Assembly: GCF_010015445.1 (NCBI RefSeq)
Contig: NC_053127.1
Span: 31,116,715 to 31,180,714 of the forward strand
DNA length: 64,000 nucleotides
Direction of reading: 5' to 3'
Source of the DNA: Perca fluviatilis
Lineage: Eukaryota > Chordata > Actinopteri > Perciformes > Percidae
The notes under the pieces are model-generated. The model did no database searches. It was given only the letters and a program-made list of their open reading frames with translations, and had not been told where the DNA came from. The translations under genes were made by a program, and so were the position numbers. The stretch's first letter is position 1. The number at the start of each line of letters is the position of its first letter. Below are positions 1 through 12,600 of this stretch, piece after piece.

Positions 1-179
1 CTCACACCGAGTCATTGTCTCCCATCAGGTGCCTGTCGTTCTTAAACTTCAGTTTGTTAATATTGATCACCGAACTGATGCGTATCCACCTGTGATTTAA
101 TTTAGTCTTATTTTATTTCATCCAGTAATTTTTTTTCTTGTTGAGTAACTAATCTCAGGGTTTTTTTGGGTTGTTTTTT

Positions 180-336
180 TAAAGATTATTTTTTGGGCAT
201 TTCCGCCTTTAATCACTGGGACAGCTTAGATATGAAAGGGTAGAGATAGGGGGCAGACATGCAGGAACCCTGGGCCTCTGTGCCGAGGAATGAACCTCTA
301 CATGTGGGCGTGCGCTCTATCAACTGAGCTGCTGTA
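180..336 (-). repeat. tRNA-derived SINE fragment
   Basis: On the minus strand there is a tRNA-like head with an A-box-like AGCTCAGTTGATAGAGCG and a B-box-like GAGGTTCATTCC. It is followed by a tail ending in a T-run on the plus strand (A-rich on the SINE strand). The same tail type recurs at 45857-45985 and 59770-59890. It is too diverged to be a working tRNA. Confidence 0.65.
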
Positions 337-1381
337 ATCAATATTTGAACAATGGATCGCAGAGAATGCTCACTCGACTCTGCAGTTCCCCTCACCTCTA
401 TGTAACGTTTGACTCAAGGTGGGTGTTCACATTGGGGAAAAATGGTTACTTGTGTTGAACTGGTTTATTTTCTGTCTATTACAGATAGAGGACAGGGTAT
501 TAATCAACTTGACAAATTTCCACCCTGGTGGACAATAACAATGTATTCTATTCTAACTCTCCCTACATCCCCATTAACAAACTTTGCACCCAGAATTTGG
601 ACATTTTAATTTTCTAAATACTACTTACATATAGGACATCCAATCTGTACATTTAATGTTCATTTTGTCAAACCAAAGGCATCAAGCACTCATTCTTCAG
701 AAAGTACAAGACCGGTGTCAAAGGATGAAAATCATATATTCGGAAGGAAAGCCTTTCATTCTCACGTTATGAGACAGTTCTGGGAGACGTCAACAGGAAG
801 ATGATTTGCAGCTTAAGTCAAAAGCATCACTCAAACCAAACAAACATCCATTAGACATCATTTCTAATCTCAGTCTATTGATCTAGAGTGCTACAGATCA
901 ACAAAATACCATCTATTGAATGAAAAGGGTTTCTACTGGATGATACGGGACGGGTCATATGGTGAAAATAAATTACAAATATACTTTACTTGCAGAACAA
1001 AAAGATAAAAGGTAAGATAGAACAGATAACTTGAAGAGGATACTTGTCCTGATTGATAATAAGATATATTCTATTCTTGCTGTCCCTACATCACTATGAG
1101 ACAAACTTGATACGGTTGTGTGTAAAGCTCCCTTTTGTATGAAAACATGCAACCGATTGGGACAGGCATAAATAGAGTAGCTTCTTATTGTATAAGTGTT
1201 TCAGGGGTGGAGAAGAGTAATTGAAAGAGGTTTGGAGCTTTCAGTTAAAAGTTTGAATCCCTCCATCGGTCACGGATCATGGAACGTGAAACTTAAATCT
1301 GTCTTTGGGGCGGTTGGACTTATTCACACACTTTAAAAAGATTTATTTAAAGCTTCTTTCTTTGCACATTTTTATTTACAG

Positions 1382-2752
1382 CAGTGGTTCTCAACCTTTT
1401 TTGTGCCAGCGCCCCACTATCCATTATCCAGGTCCCAACCGCCCCCCATCAAATAAGATGTAGGCTAGTTGCCCCGAATATTAATGATTACGCCCTAATA
1501 TTATGCCTATTATTATTTTTGTTACTATTGTTATCAAAAATAATCAAAAAATCATATGATTGAATGACAAACAACATATTTATTAGTTCCCCAGGTATCA
1601 AATAAACCATGTGAAGAGAAATTATATTTACAGGTGTTTAAAAAAATGCAATTGTTTGACATTCAATTTAAATTAGGTAACAGGCAGCCAATCAGAACGA
1701 CTAGATATGTAACATTCAAACTTTAATTAGGTATTGCAAACACTAACAGTAGCCAATCAGAAACAGCTAGCAATTTAACATTCAAATCTATTTTTCATTC
1801 AAATCTAAATCTATAATTGTTCCACCGGAAAACAAGCTGGCACTTATCAAGGGGTAAAAGCAGAAGGATTTACTTCGAAATGGAAATAAGTTTACAACCT
1901 TTTAAAGTTAGTGAGAGCCATTTGTTGATGCTTACAACAATCTAGGTTTGCTATCGCCTGTCTTGCGAGTAAATGGCAGAAAAAAACGTTTGGAGAAACA
2001 CAACCCCATATCGCGCTGTGTTTTGTGGAGGTGTGAGAGTCCCGTACAGTAAACAATGACATCACTGCCTCTATCGCTTCAACAAGACAGTTTTTAAACA
2101 CCAAACACAAGCTCTGAACTGCCCGGGGAACAGCTAAATGTTTGCCAAACAACAAAGCACAGCTGATATCTCGCTTGTCTCTTTTCTTTCTCTCTTTCTC
2201 TGTAAAATGAAGGTGCCTTCAGGTACAGTAGGAAACGTTGAGTTCTCTAAACGATCTGACGAAAAACTGTTACTGTGAAATATAAAGTCTACTTGTGCTA
2301 CATTGGGGGATTAAAGAACACAACAGGACGTCGCACCACCCTGTGGCGATTGCTTTTTCTTTCTTTTTTTTATCTGAACGCAGCTTCACGCTGAAGTACG
2401 GAGCTCATTTAAGATGATGCTCTGACGTCCCGTTTCCATGAAGGCAGCGCGGAGCTGCGCAAAAAAAAACTGACAGAAGCGCAGAAGAGAAGAGTTATGA
2501 TCCACCGTCTCGTCCAGTCGCAGTGCCGTGAACTGGCAGGTTTTAATGTTGCAGAAGACCACTGTTTTTTGCAAGTAGTTTAAAGTGCAAACATGTATTG
2601 TTATTGTGAATCTTTGGTTTAAACTAGTTTTCAAACAAATGCCCCCCAAGTGCACATCAATGCCCCCCTTTCCAAAATATTGCTTCCAGCGCCCCCTGTA
2701 ATCTTCTGAACGCCCCCTGGGGGGGCGGTACCGACCCCGTTGAGAAACACTG
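1382..2752. mobile_element. hAT-type non-autonomous transposon, 1,371 bp
   Basis: The terminal inverted repeats are CAGTGGTTCTCAACC on the left and the complement of CGTTGAGAAACACTG on the right. The 8-bp target duplication ATTTACAG lies at 1374-1381 and 2753-2760. Both TIR and TSD length are hAT signatures. No transposase frame is evident. The interior (about 1940-2330) is related to 42,905-43,290. Confidence 0.88.
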
Positions 2753-3194
2753 ATTTACAGCATTGTGTTTATATTTATGTCACAATATGCTGTATGAGAA
2801 AACGGGTAACTTATATGTAAAATCCGACATTGAGCACCCCCGTGTAGTGAAAATGGAATGATCCTCATTTAAAAACGCCTCTGCAAAGATTTGAGTGTGA
2901 GATTGGCAGTCGAATCAGGCTCCTTCGAACGGTGCCCCCCCCAACTAGGCGCCGTGCTACCCCTGGCGTCGCGCACCGCTCGGATTTGCCTCTTTGCGCT
3001 GCGCTCAAAGTTAAAACTATTCCAACTTTGACCTAGTTGCCGCTGACCTTTCGAAAGCGCAACCAATTAGATGAACGCTATCGTTACCTAGCAACGGGAA
3101 ATGGATTCCTTGACACCCTTGATGACGAATACCTGTGCTGCGATTTGCTTTAAACTTGATGTATAAATAATATGTAAATATCAGTTTTCATCCA

Positions 3195-3311
3195 TCTGGC
3201 CCAGTTTAATATTCAGTTAAATGTTATACAATGTATGTAGTAGGGGGTCCCTGCTCCATCTCTCTTTTAGCTAAGGGGTCCTTGGCCTAAAAAACTTTGA
3301 AGACCCCTGGT
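3195..3311. repeat. Solo end of hAT MITE (same family as 7105-7701)
   Basis: This shares TAGTAGGGGGTCCCTGCTCC-type sequence and AAGGGGTCCTTGGC with the right half of the 7105-7701 element and ends in GAAGACCCCTGG. The left half is missing or too diverged to see. Confidence 0.6.
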
Positions 3312-3413
3312 CTAGGTAATTAATGGGAAACACTTGGTACTACTTTTTATACTGTAACATTTCACTGTTTTTTTTTCTCCCCTACATGTGATCTTCCTTT
3401 GCCTTTCCATCAG

Positions 3414-3623
3414 TTCTCTGTCCTTCCTGTTTCATCTGTCTCTCTACAGTCTCTTCCCCCTCCCTCCTCCCCTCAGCCTGAGGTCCAGGTGAGCACCCCC
3501 TCCACCCCTCCCCCTGACCTGGTCACGGAGGATGAGTCCCCTGGCCAGCGCACGGTAGAGGTGGCCATTCCTAATGTGGGGACCTTTGTCATTGAGTCAG
3601 AAGAGGGGGGGTACGATGACGAG
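3414..3623 (+). CDS. usp25: usp25 exon A (Pro/Ser-rich linker ending GGYDDE)
   Basis: Seventy codons, phase 0 at both ends. The donor is GAG|gtagct at 3624. The chosen acceptor is the AG at 3412-3413 after a long pyrimidine tract. Two more in-frame AGs (exon start 3450 or 3477) would remove 12 or 21 residues, so the 5' edge is uncertain. The protein is a Pro/Ser/Thr-rich, probably disordered linker followed by a conserved acidic stretch ([20 protein letters not shown]). Mammalian USP25 has isoforms that differ by alternative exons in this part of the protein. The exon keeps frame if skipped, so it could be one of those (inference). Confidence 0.8.
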
Positions 3624-6600
3624 GTAGCTCTCGCCCAGCCAAATCTTCTCTCTTCCTTTTTGTGCTAAGAAGCCTGCGCCTGTTTGATATTTGGAGTGAG
3701 AGCACCATTGCCCATTTACATGGCTCTACATAAGGTTTTTCACACCTGAGAACATCTGACCGCTTTACGCCGACTGATTTCAGGATTGGCTTGAGGCTGG
3801 AAATGCTGCGCAAATAAGACTGACCTCTTTGTTGGCCTTCCTGCATTACTCTTGTGTGAAAAGTCTATTCTTGAGCTAGTCTGCATCTTGACACAAAGGC
3901 AGATTGACCTTTTGCAGAAAGCTACGGTCTGCTTCTTCACACATGTCACTCTTAGGTGAAAAGAAATCATGTTGTGATTTGAAAAAGCTGTTGTATGTTG
4001 TCCATTTGATACCTACCTTTCACCTGTACATGAAGCCAAATGCACCAACCTTGTTTATTATAGTTTGCAGAGATTTCATGCAGTTACCATGGAATCACAG
4101 TTTTTTATTTTTTATTTTTTTGGGTTGTCTTGATATCAGCAGCAGTTGTAGGTCAGTATGTTCTGAGTGCATTGCTGCTGCTCAGTATTCCAGACTGACT
4201 CCTGCACTGTTTGCTCTCTGTCACACACAGCTGTCATATGGCTGCCTTGGTTTCCACACATAATCCTTGTGAGGATTGTGCCATTGAACTGACTGGCTGT
4301 ATCCGTCACAATTGTGTCACTCTAACCAATGCATGGACTGCTGAGTGATGTCTGGCATGCCCTAACTGTGGTATGCTCAATTGCAGTGCCTCAGCGCACA
4401 TAACATAGTGGTCGGCCTTGCTCAGTTCTTCACAAGGGCCTATTGTTTTGTTTGACATGGTTCCTGCTTCCTGGGCAGGCAATGATGACCCCCAACATGC
4501 AGGGTATAATTATGGCCATTGGCAAATCCAGCAGCGTGTATGAAACGAATGGGCCCGAGGCAGCCTTTTTTAAGGTACACACTATCTCTCTTTTGCCTCT
4601 CTTCATTCCACACTAACTCACTCCACCTCCATCCACCTACTCTTTTGTGTTTCTTTGTCTTCTTCTGTGTACTTCCTTGCAGTGCAGTAAGAAAGATTAA
4701 AAAATGTTGCAGTAATTTACAGCAATTAGTGTAATTATTACAGTAACAGTGGAACTTAACAGAGCAACTCAAACCTTACAAATCAAACCGGGCAGCGTGT
4801 GAGGGGAATGCTATCTGTATTCATGCTTGTGCTGCACAGGTGCTCAGCTCTTAACTTGCCTCCCAAATCTCTTTAAGAAACCAAGCTGAAAGGTAAACTG
4901 AGGAAACGTGACAGTACTATATGCCATCTCAGCAGTACATCTATGCTATATTCTCCATAGGGACACTGTTCTCAATAGGGACAATGTGTGGTGAAACCAA
5001 AGGGACAGATCGATTTCTAATAGGGAAAAAGTTAAGATGCAAATGAGCATCTAATTGTGGCCAGTAATGCATTGAGAAAGATTTCCATAAATGGACTCCA
5101 TCTCAATAATAATCTTGTTCAAGTTGCATGTGCTGCAGATTTTTTAGTTCAGAGAGAGAAAAGCTTAAAAGAGAGTGAGTGATTATCTTACTAAATATAT
5201 TTGATGTTCATGTACCAGTCCTGCGGAGACACATCCGCCTCCTGTAGAAGTTCTGTTGTGTGTTTGCATTTAACTCTGAATACCCATTGAACCTGTGACT
5301 TTTCGCACAGCACAGAGGGAAGATTGCAATTATGATTGCACACGGCATATTGTTTTCAACATGTCATTATTCGCAATGTCCAAATGTATAGAATCCGTTA
5401 GACCGTTTGCAGTCCTAAAATTTCAATCCAGTCTCTTGAAATACAAAGTTTTTTTCAGAAATAAGAGCCTAAAATCGCAGGTGCGTTTAGACTAGGGCCG
5501 GGTACCGAACTTCTGCACTTTTAGGCACCGACCGAATTTACCTAAGGAGTTGATCTCATCAGCGTCAGTGAGCCAAGAAAACATGGAGTATGCTTCTACC
5601 AAGATCTAATAATGTTTGTGATTGGCTGGCTAACGTCGCACATTGTAGAGGGATGCAGGAAAAAAGAACACCACGTTACACACAGACGGGGCTCACGTGT
5701 GTTAAGAAGCTAAAAGATGAAACAAATATTTGAACCGTAATGTTGTAAAAAAAAATTGTTAAAATGGATGTTATAAAATTAGTATTGACTATGATTCAGG
5801 AACCGTTATCGAATTCACGGCATCGGTATTGAATTTTTTTAAATCGTACCCAGTGATGGGTAAAAAAGAAAGAAAAGAAAATTATAGTTGTGACTTCCGA
5901 AATCAACTCAAGTTATCTGTCCAAAAGTTCGTAATCTGGGCGAAAACAATCTCGTACCTTATAAGTTCTCGACTCGAGAGGACCTGAATAAGTAGAGGTA
6001 TCCCTGTCCATACCACCTCAGCCTTTGTCAGTTTTTAACCATGACTCATTAACTCTTTCCCTCTCTCTCTCTGGTCAGGCGATCAAGCTGGAGTATGCTC
6101 GTCTTCTGAGATTTGCCCAAGAGGACACACCCCCTGAGAATGACTACCGACTACAGCACATCATCGTCTACTTCATCCAAAACCAGGCGCCCAAGAAGAT
6201 TCTGGAGAGGACTCTGCTCACGCAGTTTGCTGACCGGAACCTGGCCTTCGATGAGAGGTAGGTTAGACTGTACACTCTGCAACAACTTTGTGTTTTTTCT
6301 GTTCTTAAGTCACTTAAAGCTGCAGTAGGTAAGATTGTGAAGAGCCAGGACTTTGCCAACAAATTTGAACATCGACAACTTCTCAGTCCCTCCCCCCTTT
6401 CTGCTGCAGCCCAAACCGTCTCCTAAGCCCCTCCCACACAACGGAGTTTGACAGAACTGCCGGCATGTCAGACAACATGTTCAATAACTAAACACTAACA
6501 CAACGTTAACTTTACTCACCAACAGTAAAACGATGCTAACTAGCAGGCTACCGTTAGCCATTTCAGCATCATATCAGACCATTACTATCGTTCCGTTACT

Positions 6601-9600
6601 ATCATCCTCACCAACGTAGCTTTGTGGACTTTTGACTACAAATAACCAAGTGAAAGATAAATCATTCATGGTAATTATGTTACCTGTTGAGAGGAAATGT
6701 GGCTACATCTGCATCGTTCTTCAGATCTTTAAAATCCTGCAGCTCACGCCACCTCTGAAAAGCCACTCCATTATTCACTGAGTTTTGAAAAAACCTTTCT
6801 GCAGCTCGTGCGCGGGGAGGGGGGAGGGGAGAACGCTATATATGCGTGTGCCTGAGCAGTGAATAACAGGCAGATAGACCACCCCTGTGGCCCTGATGGG
6901 AGAAAATCAACCGGGAGCAGTGGAATTTTACCAATGGCACTACAAGCTGTAGGAGGTGCCAGAGGAGCTGTTGTATTTTATTTTATTTTTTAAACATAAT
7001 TCATGTAGTTCTACTGGAACATAGGGTCAGTTTCAGCAAATATGACAGAAAGTTAGTTTTATAAGACTTACCTACTGCATCTTTAAAACAATCAAGTTAG
7101 ATCAGATCAGATCTTCAACAGGGGGTCCGGGGCCCCTATGGGGGTCCTCAGACCAAATTATTGTTAATTTTTTTTTAAGTTTTTCATTAGAGAAAAATAC
7201 TTTGCACGTCTATAACGTGAAACAGGTGCATTGGAGGGGGATAAGTAAGTCAAACGTTGAAAAGAAACTCCTGCACACTGTCTAACTTGTAAACAATGTA
7301 TTTAATAGTAGGTAACGTTTCATACTAGACCATTATCAGACAAAATCCAGCAAATTATTAGCAAATATAAATCAGCCAAAATCAGCTGAAACCCCCTACT
7401 GATGACAGGCTTACTGGCCTATAGGTAAGGAAATCACTGGTAGCCATCCACAGACACAGCTCATAAGGATTCACTGCCACATGTTAACATTAAAACTTGA
7501 TTCATAAAATAATGCCAAAAATTATTTTTATAGCTTATGCACTAAAAAGGTATGTATAAAGGTTTAGGCCACCCTACACGTTATTGTAGGCCCAGTTTAA
7601 TATGTAACTTCATTTTTTACAATATATGTAGTAGGGAGACCCTGCTCCATCTCACTCTCAGTTAAGGGGTCCTTGGCTTAAAAAACCTTCAATACTCCTG
7701 AGTTAGATCATTTAAATACAAAACATTTCTCGCAGTGCCCAGCAGAAGGCAGCAGAGACCTTGCCTCTGGCATAAAGGATCACTGTCAGTCTCGCCTGGA
7801 CAACACCTTCCTGCTGCAAACCCTTGTCGATCGTATTCCCTCTTTCTTTTGTTCAAACGCAAATCTTAGGAGACACAAATCCAATAATGACTTCTTTTTT
7901 TATTATTATTACTGCTGACTGCAAATATTAAGATTCCCTCCCTCTGAACAGCGTGATGTTAATGTCATTAGGGTGTGTAATGCCCCTTACTATCTCTTAA
8001 AACTTTTTTAACTGTGCTTGTTGGCCTCAATCCATATTCATGAGTGAAAAAATTGATTTCTCCCTTCTCCGCTATTTTGAGCAAGATAATTAGATTTATG
8101 TGTGCATGTGGCCTCAATAGGAGCCTCCGGAGGAGCGTTTCACTTCTCCTTTCAGCACTAAAGAGTGATTCATTATGCCATGTTAGGGCCTAGGGGCAGG
8201 GTGGACTGTTTCATCTCCTGTAGTACCTTACAATGACTCATCGCTAATGCCGCTTCCTCTTCCTGTCTCCCCTTCTTCTATTCTCCCCCCCCCTCCGCAG
8301 ATGTAAGAGCATTATGAATGTGGCACGTGCCAAACTGGACCTTATTAAGCCTGATGAGGTCAACATGGACGAATATGAGGTCAGCACTGCTGTCTTCTGG
8401 GTTCTATCTATCTAAAGTAGTAGTAGATTTTAGTTGTTTTATACTGTGTTTAATACAGTATTATACATTGTCTTTGCTGGGACGTAGTTAATCATTAAAA
8501 ATGCTAGTATTTGCCAGCAACTTTTTTTGATTTAAATTTCAGTATGCTTGCTTACAGTAACTTGTTTGTCTCAATCAGATGTGGCATCAGGCATACCGGA
8601 ATTTCCGCGAGACAACCATCTTCATGATGTCTGGCTTGGAGCTCTTTCAGAAGACAAAGTACGGTGACACCTTTTTCTAGCGCTCCTCCTAATAATCCAA
8701 TATTGGAAACCTTTAACTCGGTCTCCAACTACTTTGTTAGAGCTTTAACTCACGCGAGTTTAGTGTGTCGCACATGGCATTTATTTTCAGTTGATTTCCC
8801 ATCTGTAGCGTCCAGTCAATGTTGAAATGTCACCTGCAGAGGGCAGCACCTTAACAGTCTGTGCAAAGCCCTAGCTTTCTAGTTGTGCAGTGAGTTCATC
8901 GAGTTTATTTCTCCTGTGAAATGGTTCTCAGTACAACTTTGATACTATTTCATCTGAATGTAACCTCTGTTTATCTCTCTTTTTTCCAGTTACATGGAGG
9001 CTCTTATGTATCTGATCTACTCGTACCAGTACAACAAGGAGCTTTTGTCCAAAGGGTTGTACAGAGGGCACGACGAGGAGCTTCTTGGTTATTACCGTCG
9101 AGAGTGTTTACTGGTGAGGCAATGCACACAGTCACTGATTTTATTTCAAACAACTTGTCGATTCTCTCTTAATAACGGTGGATATATTTATTACTGTATG
9201 TCCAGGGTTTCCGCAGGCTCTTAAAAAGTCTAATAAAGTCTAAAATTTCAAAATCAAAATTGTGGGCCTTAAATAGGTCTAAGTTTTCCTACATCCATGC
9301 AACGCTACCTCTAATGCTCACTGAAATGTGTATTTTTTATTCCGTGGTGTTGTAGTTCTATGCTTTCGCTAGTCCTAATATAATTTGCTGTAAATGTACA
9401 GATCATTATAACTGTCTTTTTTTTTTAAATTACATTTTAATAGTTTTATTTACTTTGTAAGTTCTTTTGTGACTCTGCATTTCATGTCACTTTATGTCGT
9501 GAAAAAGGTCTTGAATTGAATTCATAAAGGTCTTAAAAAGTCTTAAATTTGACTAGTTGAAACCTGCAGAAACCATTCCTTCGTTTACCCAGAGTGATCA

Positions 9601-12600
9601 CAAGCGGGGTTACCTCTGCAGGTTCTGTTTTGGAACGGACAGTTCCTTCCCAGTGATCCCCGTCTCTTCTTTGTCACTCCCTTTTCCTCTGTGTCAAACT
9701 TCCCCTGCTCCAGTGACTCAGCAAAACTCTCGCGGGCCAGACATTTCCCCTTCAATGCTGAGCCGTGGGACTGTAATCAAATTGCTTTTGCTGAGATATT
9801 GCTTTGGCTTGCTTGCAGCCCACAAAAGATTCTACTGAGGGTTTTTCATCTGATACTGCCAGATGAAAATCCTTTCAGCGTTGTGATGTGAGCCCCTTTT
9901 CATTTCACCCCCTCCAAGCTCCAGGCGGTGCTCTGGTATTATTGGTTAGGGCTGCGGGTATTTGGGTCCGATCAGCCCTCGTACTGGTCTTTAGCAGCCC
10001 CTCTCGCCGCTGCACTCAGTAACCTTACACCAGCATTGTGCTCCTAATGTAATCATTGGAGTGGGAATAGGAAGCAGGAGGGCCAGCGAGTGTAAACACA
10101 TTAGCATGAGACACAAGCGTGTCCTCAGCTAACCTCAAACCCCAGCTCTGCACGGCCTGAACGGTCATCTCAGATCTCTGGCCAGAACCTCCGGCTCCGT
10201 CCGCTCTGCTGTTTACCTTCAGCTCTTGTTTTAATTGAAAACACTGCTAACATTGACACAGTTAATGTACTTGGATGTTTTTGCAAATCCAGCCCTCCAA
10301 ACTGGCTTGAGAAAAAAAAAAAAAAAACCTGGCGCTTGTTTCCTCCGGGGGGAGGTCAGGGAGTTTGTCTGTGACAGGTTTTGGCCAAGAACAGGAAGAA
10401 AAGCTCGTATCCTCATGCATGCAGGATCCTCCAACCCACTTCAGTTCCAATGGCTGTAGGATATGTTCTGTGATATTAATGATGTCTGGGGGATTAATGT
10501 CCGTACTTAAGCTGTCTGGTACTTATCTATTAGAACAAATGGAAAACGTCACTAGAAAGCACAAAGCAAGAATAGAACAATGATAAAGTCAGCAAAGTGT
10601 GTTCTTTGACAAGTTATTTCATTTCCTTGGCCAGGATATTCTTCCGTCTCAAAAGCCATAACAGAAACTTGGCCTTATTAACTTTGCAACGATTGAGTCT
10701 AGAGCAGAGGTTTTCAGACTGTGAGGCAGAACTGTACTTTCAACTTGCAGCATGATTATGCCCTAAATCAAAATAAGACAAAGACTAATAGTACAGGGTT
10801 CCCGTGGTCATTGAAAACTTACATATAATTTTCCAGGCCTGGAAAAGTCATAGAATTAGTAAAATCCTTGAATGTTTTGGGAAAAGTCATGGAATTTTGA
10901 TTTGTTTAATAAACCCTCCACATAATGTAACATAACGGCCAATTTATTTTCTGTAGCTGTTGACGTAATGTAGCTCTAATGCGTGACAACTGTTAGTTTA
11001 CTGTCGCGTACGTTTCTTCGTTTTCTCCCCGCGTTCCGTCTCTCCCTCCATGTATGGCAGCTAGCTGAAATGATGTTGCTGATTATGATTTGATGCTATA
11101 AATATATAAATAAAAAAAAAAAAAAGAATGTTTAAATAGAGTTTGAATCTGATAAGTTTGAATAATGCCAGGCAGGTGTAATATATGATAATATGATGTA
11201 GTATGTAGGCTGAATACTTATGTTGCATTGTTTTTCATTTTTCATTTGTTAAAGACAAAATAAGTGTCAAACCGTTCCGTATGAAGTATAAGAGACATTC
11301 CTTCTTACAGTCCTCATCTACAGACTAAAGACAAAAATCTTTGTTTGGTACAGATCCTCGCATAAATCACACTATAATTATTAAGTTGTGTGTGTCTGTG
11401 TCCGTCTGTGTCTCTCTGTGTGCCTGTGTCTCTCTGTGTGCCTGTGTCTCTCTGTGTGCCTGTGTGCCTGTCTCTCTGTGTGCCTGTGTGCCTGTCTCTC
11501 TGTGTGCCTGTGTCTCTCTGTGTACCTGTGTCTCTCTGTGTACCTGTGTCTCTCTGTGTGCCTGTGTCTCTCTGTGTACCTGTGTCTCTCTGTGTACCTG
11601 TGTCTCTCTGTGTGCCTGTCTCTCTGTGTACCTGTGTCTCTCTGTGTACCTGTGTCTCTCTGTGTACCTGTGTCTCTGTACCTGTGTCTCTCTGTGTACC
11701 TGTGTCTCTCTGTGTGCCTGTGTCTCTCTGTGTGCCTGTGTCTCTCTGTGTGCCTGTGTCTCTCTGTGTACCTGTGTCTCTCTGTGTACCTGTGTCTCTG
11801 TACCTGTGTCTCTGTGTACCTGTGTCTCTCTGTGCCTGTGTCTCTGTGTGCCTGTGTCTCTCTGTGTGCTTGTGTCTCTCTGTGTGCCTGTGTCTCTCTG
11901 TGTGCCTGTGTGCCTGTCTCTCTGTGTGCCTGTGTCTCTCTGTGTGCCTGTGTCTCTCTGCGTACCTGTGTCTCTCTGCGTACCTGTGTCTCTCTGTTAC
12001 CTGTGTCTCTCTGCGTACCTGTGTCTCTCTGCGTGCCTGTGTCTCTCTGTTACCTGTGTCTCTCTGCGTACCTGTGTCTCTCTGCGTGCCTGTGTCTCTC
12101 TGTTACCTGTGTCTCTCTGCGTACCTGTGTCTCTCTGCGTACCTGTGTCTCTCTGCGTACCTGTGTCTCTCTGCGTACCTGTGTCTCTCTGCGTGCCTGT
12201 GTCTCTCTGTTACCTGTGTCTCTCTGCGTACCTGTGTCTCTCTGCGTGCCTGTGTCTCTCTGTTACCTGTGTCTCTCTGCGTACCTGTGTGCGTGTCTCC
12301 ATAGAAATTGAACGAGCAAGCGGCTGCCATGTTTGAGTCGGGAGAAGAAGCGGAGGTGAGCACAGGCCTGGGCATCATGAACGAGCTGGTGGTGCCCTGC
12401 ATCCCTCTGCTGCTGATCCACGACACGGAGAGGGACCTGCTGGCAGTGGAGGACATGAGGAACCGCTGGTGCTCCTACCTGGGCCAGGAGATGGAGTGTG
12501 AGTCCCCGAGAGGGAAGCAACACACGCCGCCTGTTAGATATTTCTGGAGGGTTCAAGTCTTAGGTTACTAGTACATTCCCACGTACCCCTGCCAAAGAGC

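Larger units (their letters stand above)
1..3413 (+). other. Partial upstream usp25 intron
   Basis: No exon could be recognised between the window start and 3413. The stretch holds a SINE fragment (180-336), a 1,371-bp hAT-type element (1382-2752) and a solo end of another hAT MITE (3195-3311). The remaining bases (345-1373 and 2761-3194) look like ordinary AT-rich intron. Confidence 0.7.

Noticed and set aside
3399..3668. Stand-alone 89-codon gene starting at ATG 3399
   Set aside because: The frame is an internal usp25 exon read through its donor at 3624; the ATG lies before the splice acceptor.
11341..12336. Three overlapping forward frames of about 300 codons, Cys/Leu/Val/Ser-rich
   Set aside because: They are translations of the 20-bp minisatellite in all three frames; the real coding unit is exon G from 12,305.
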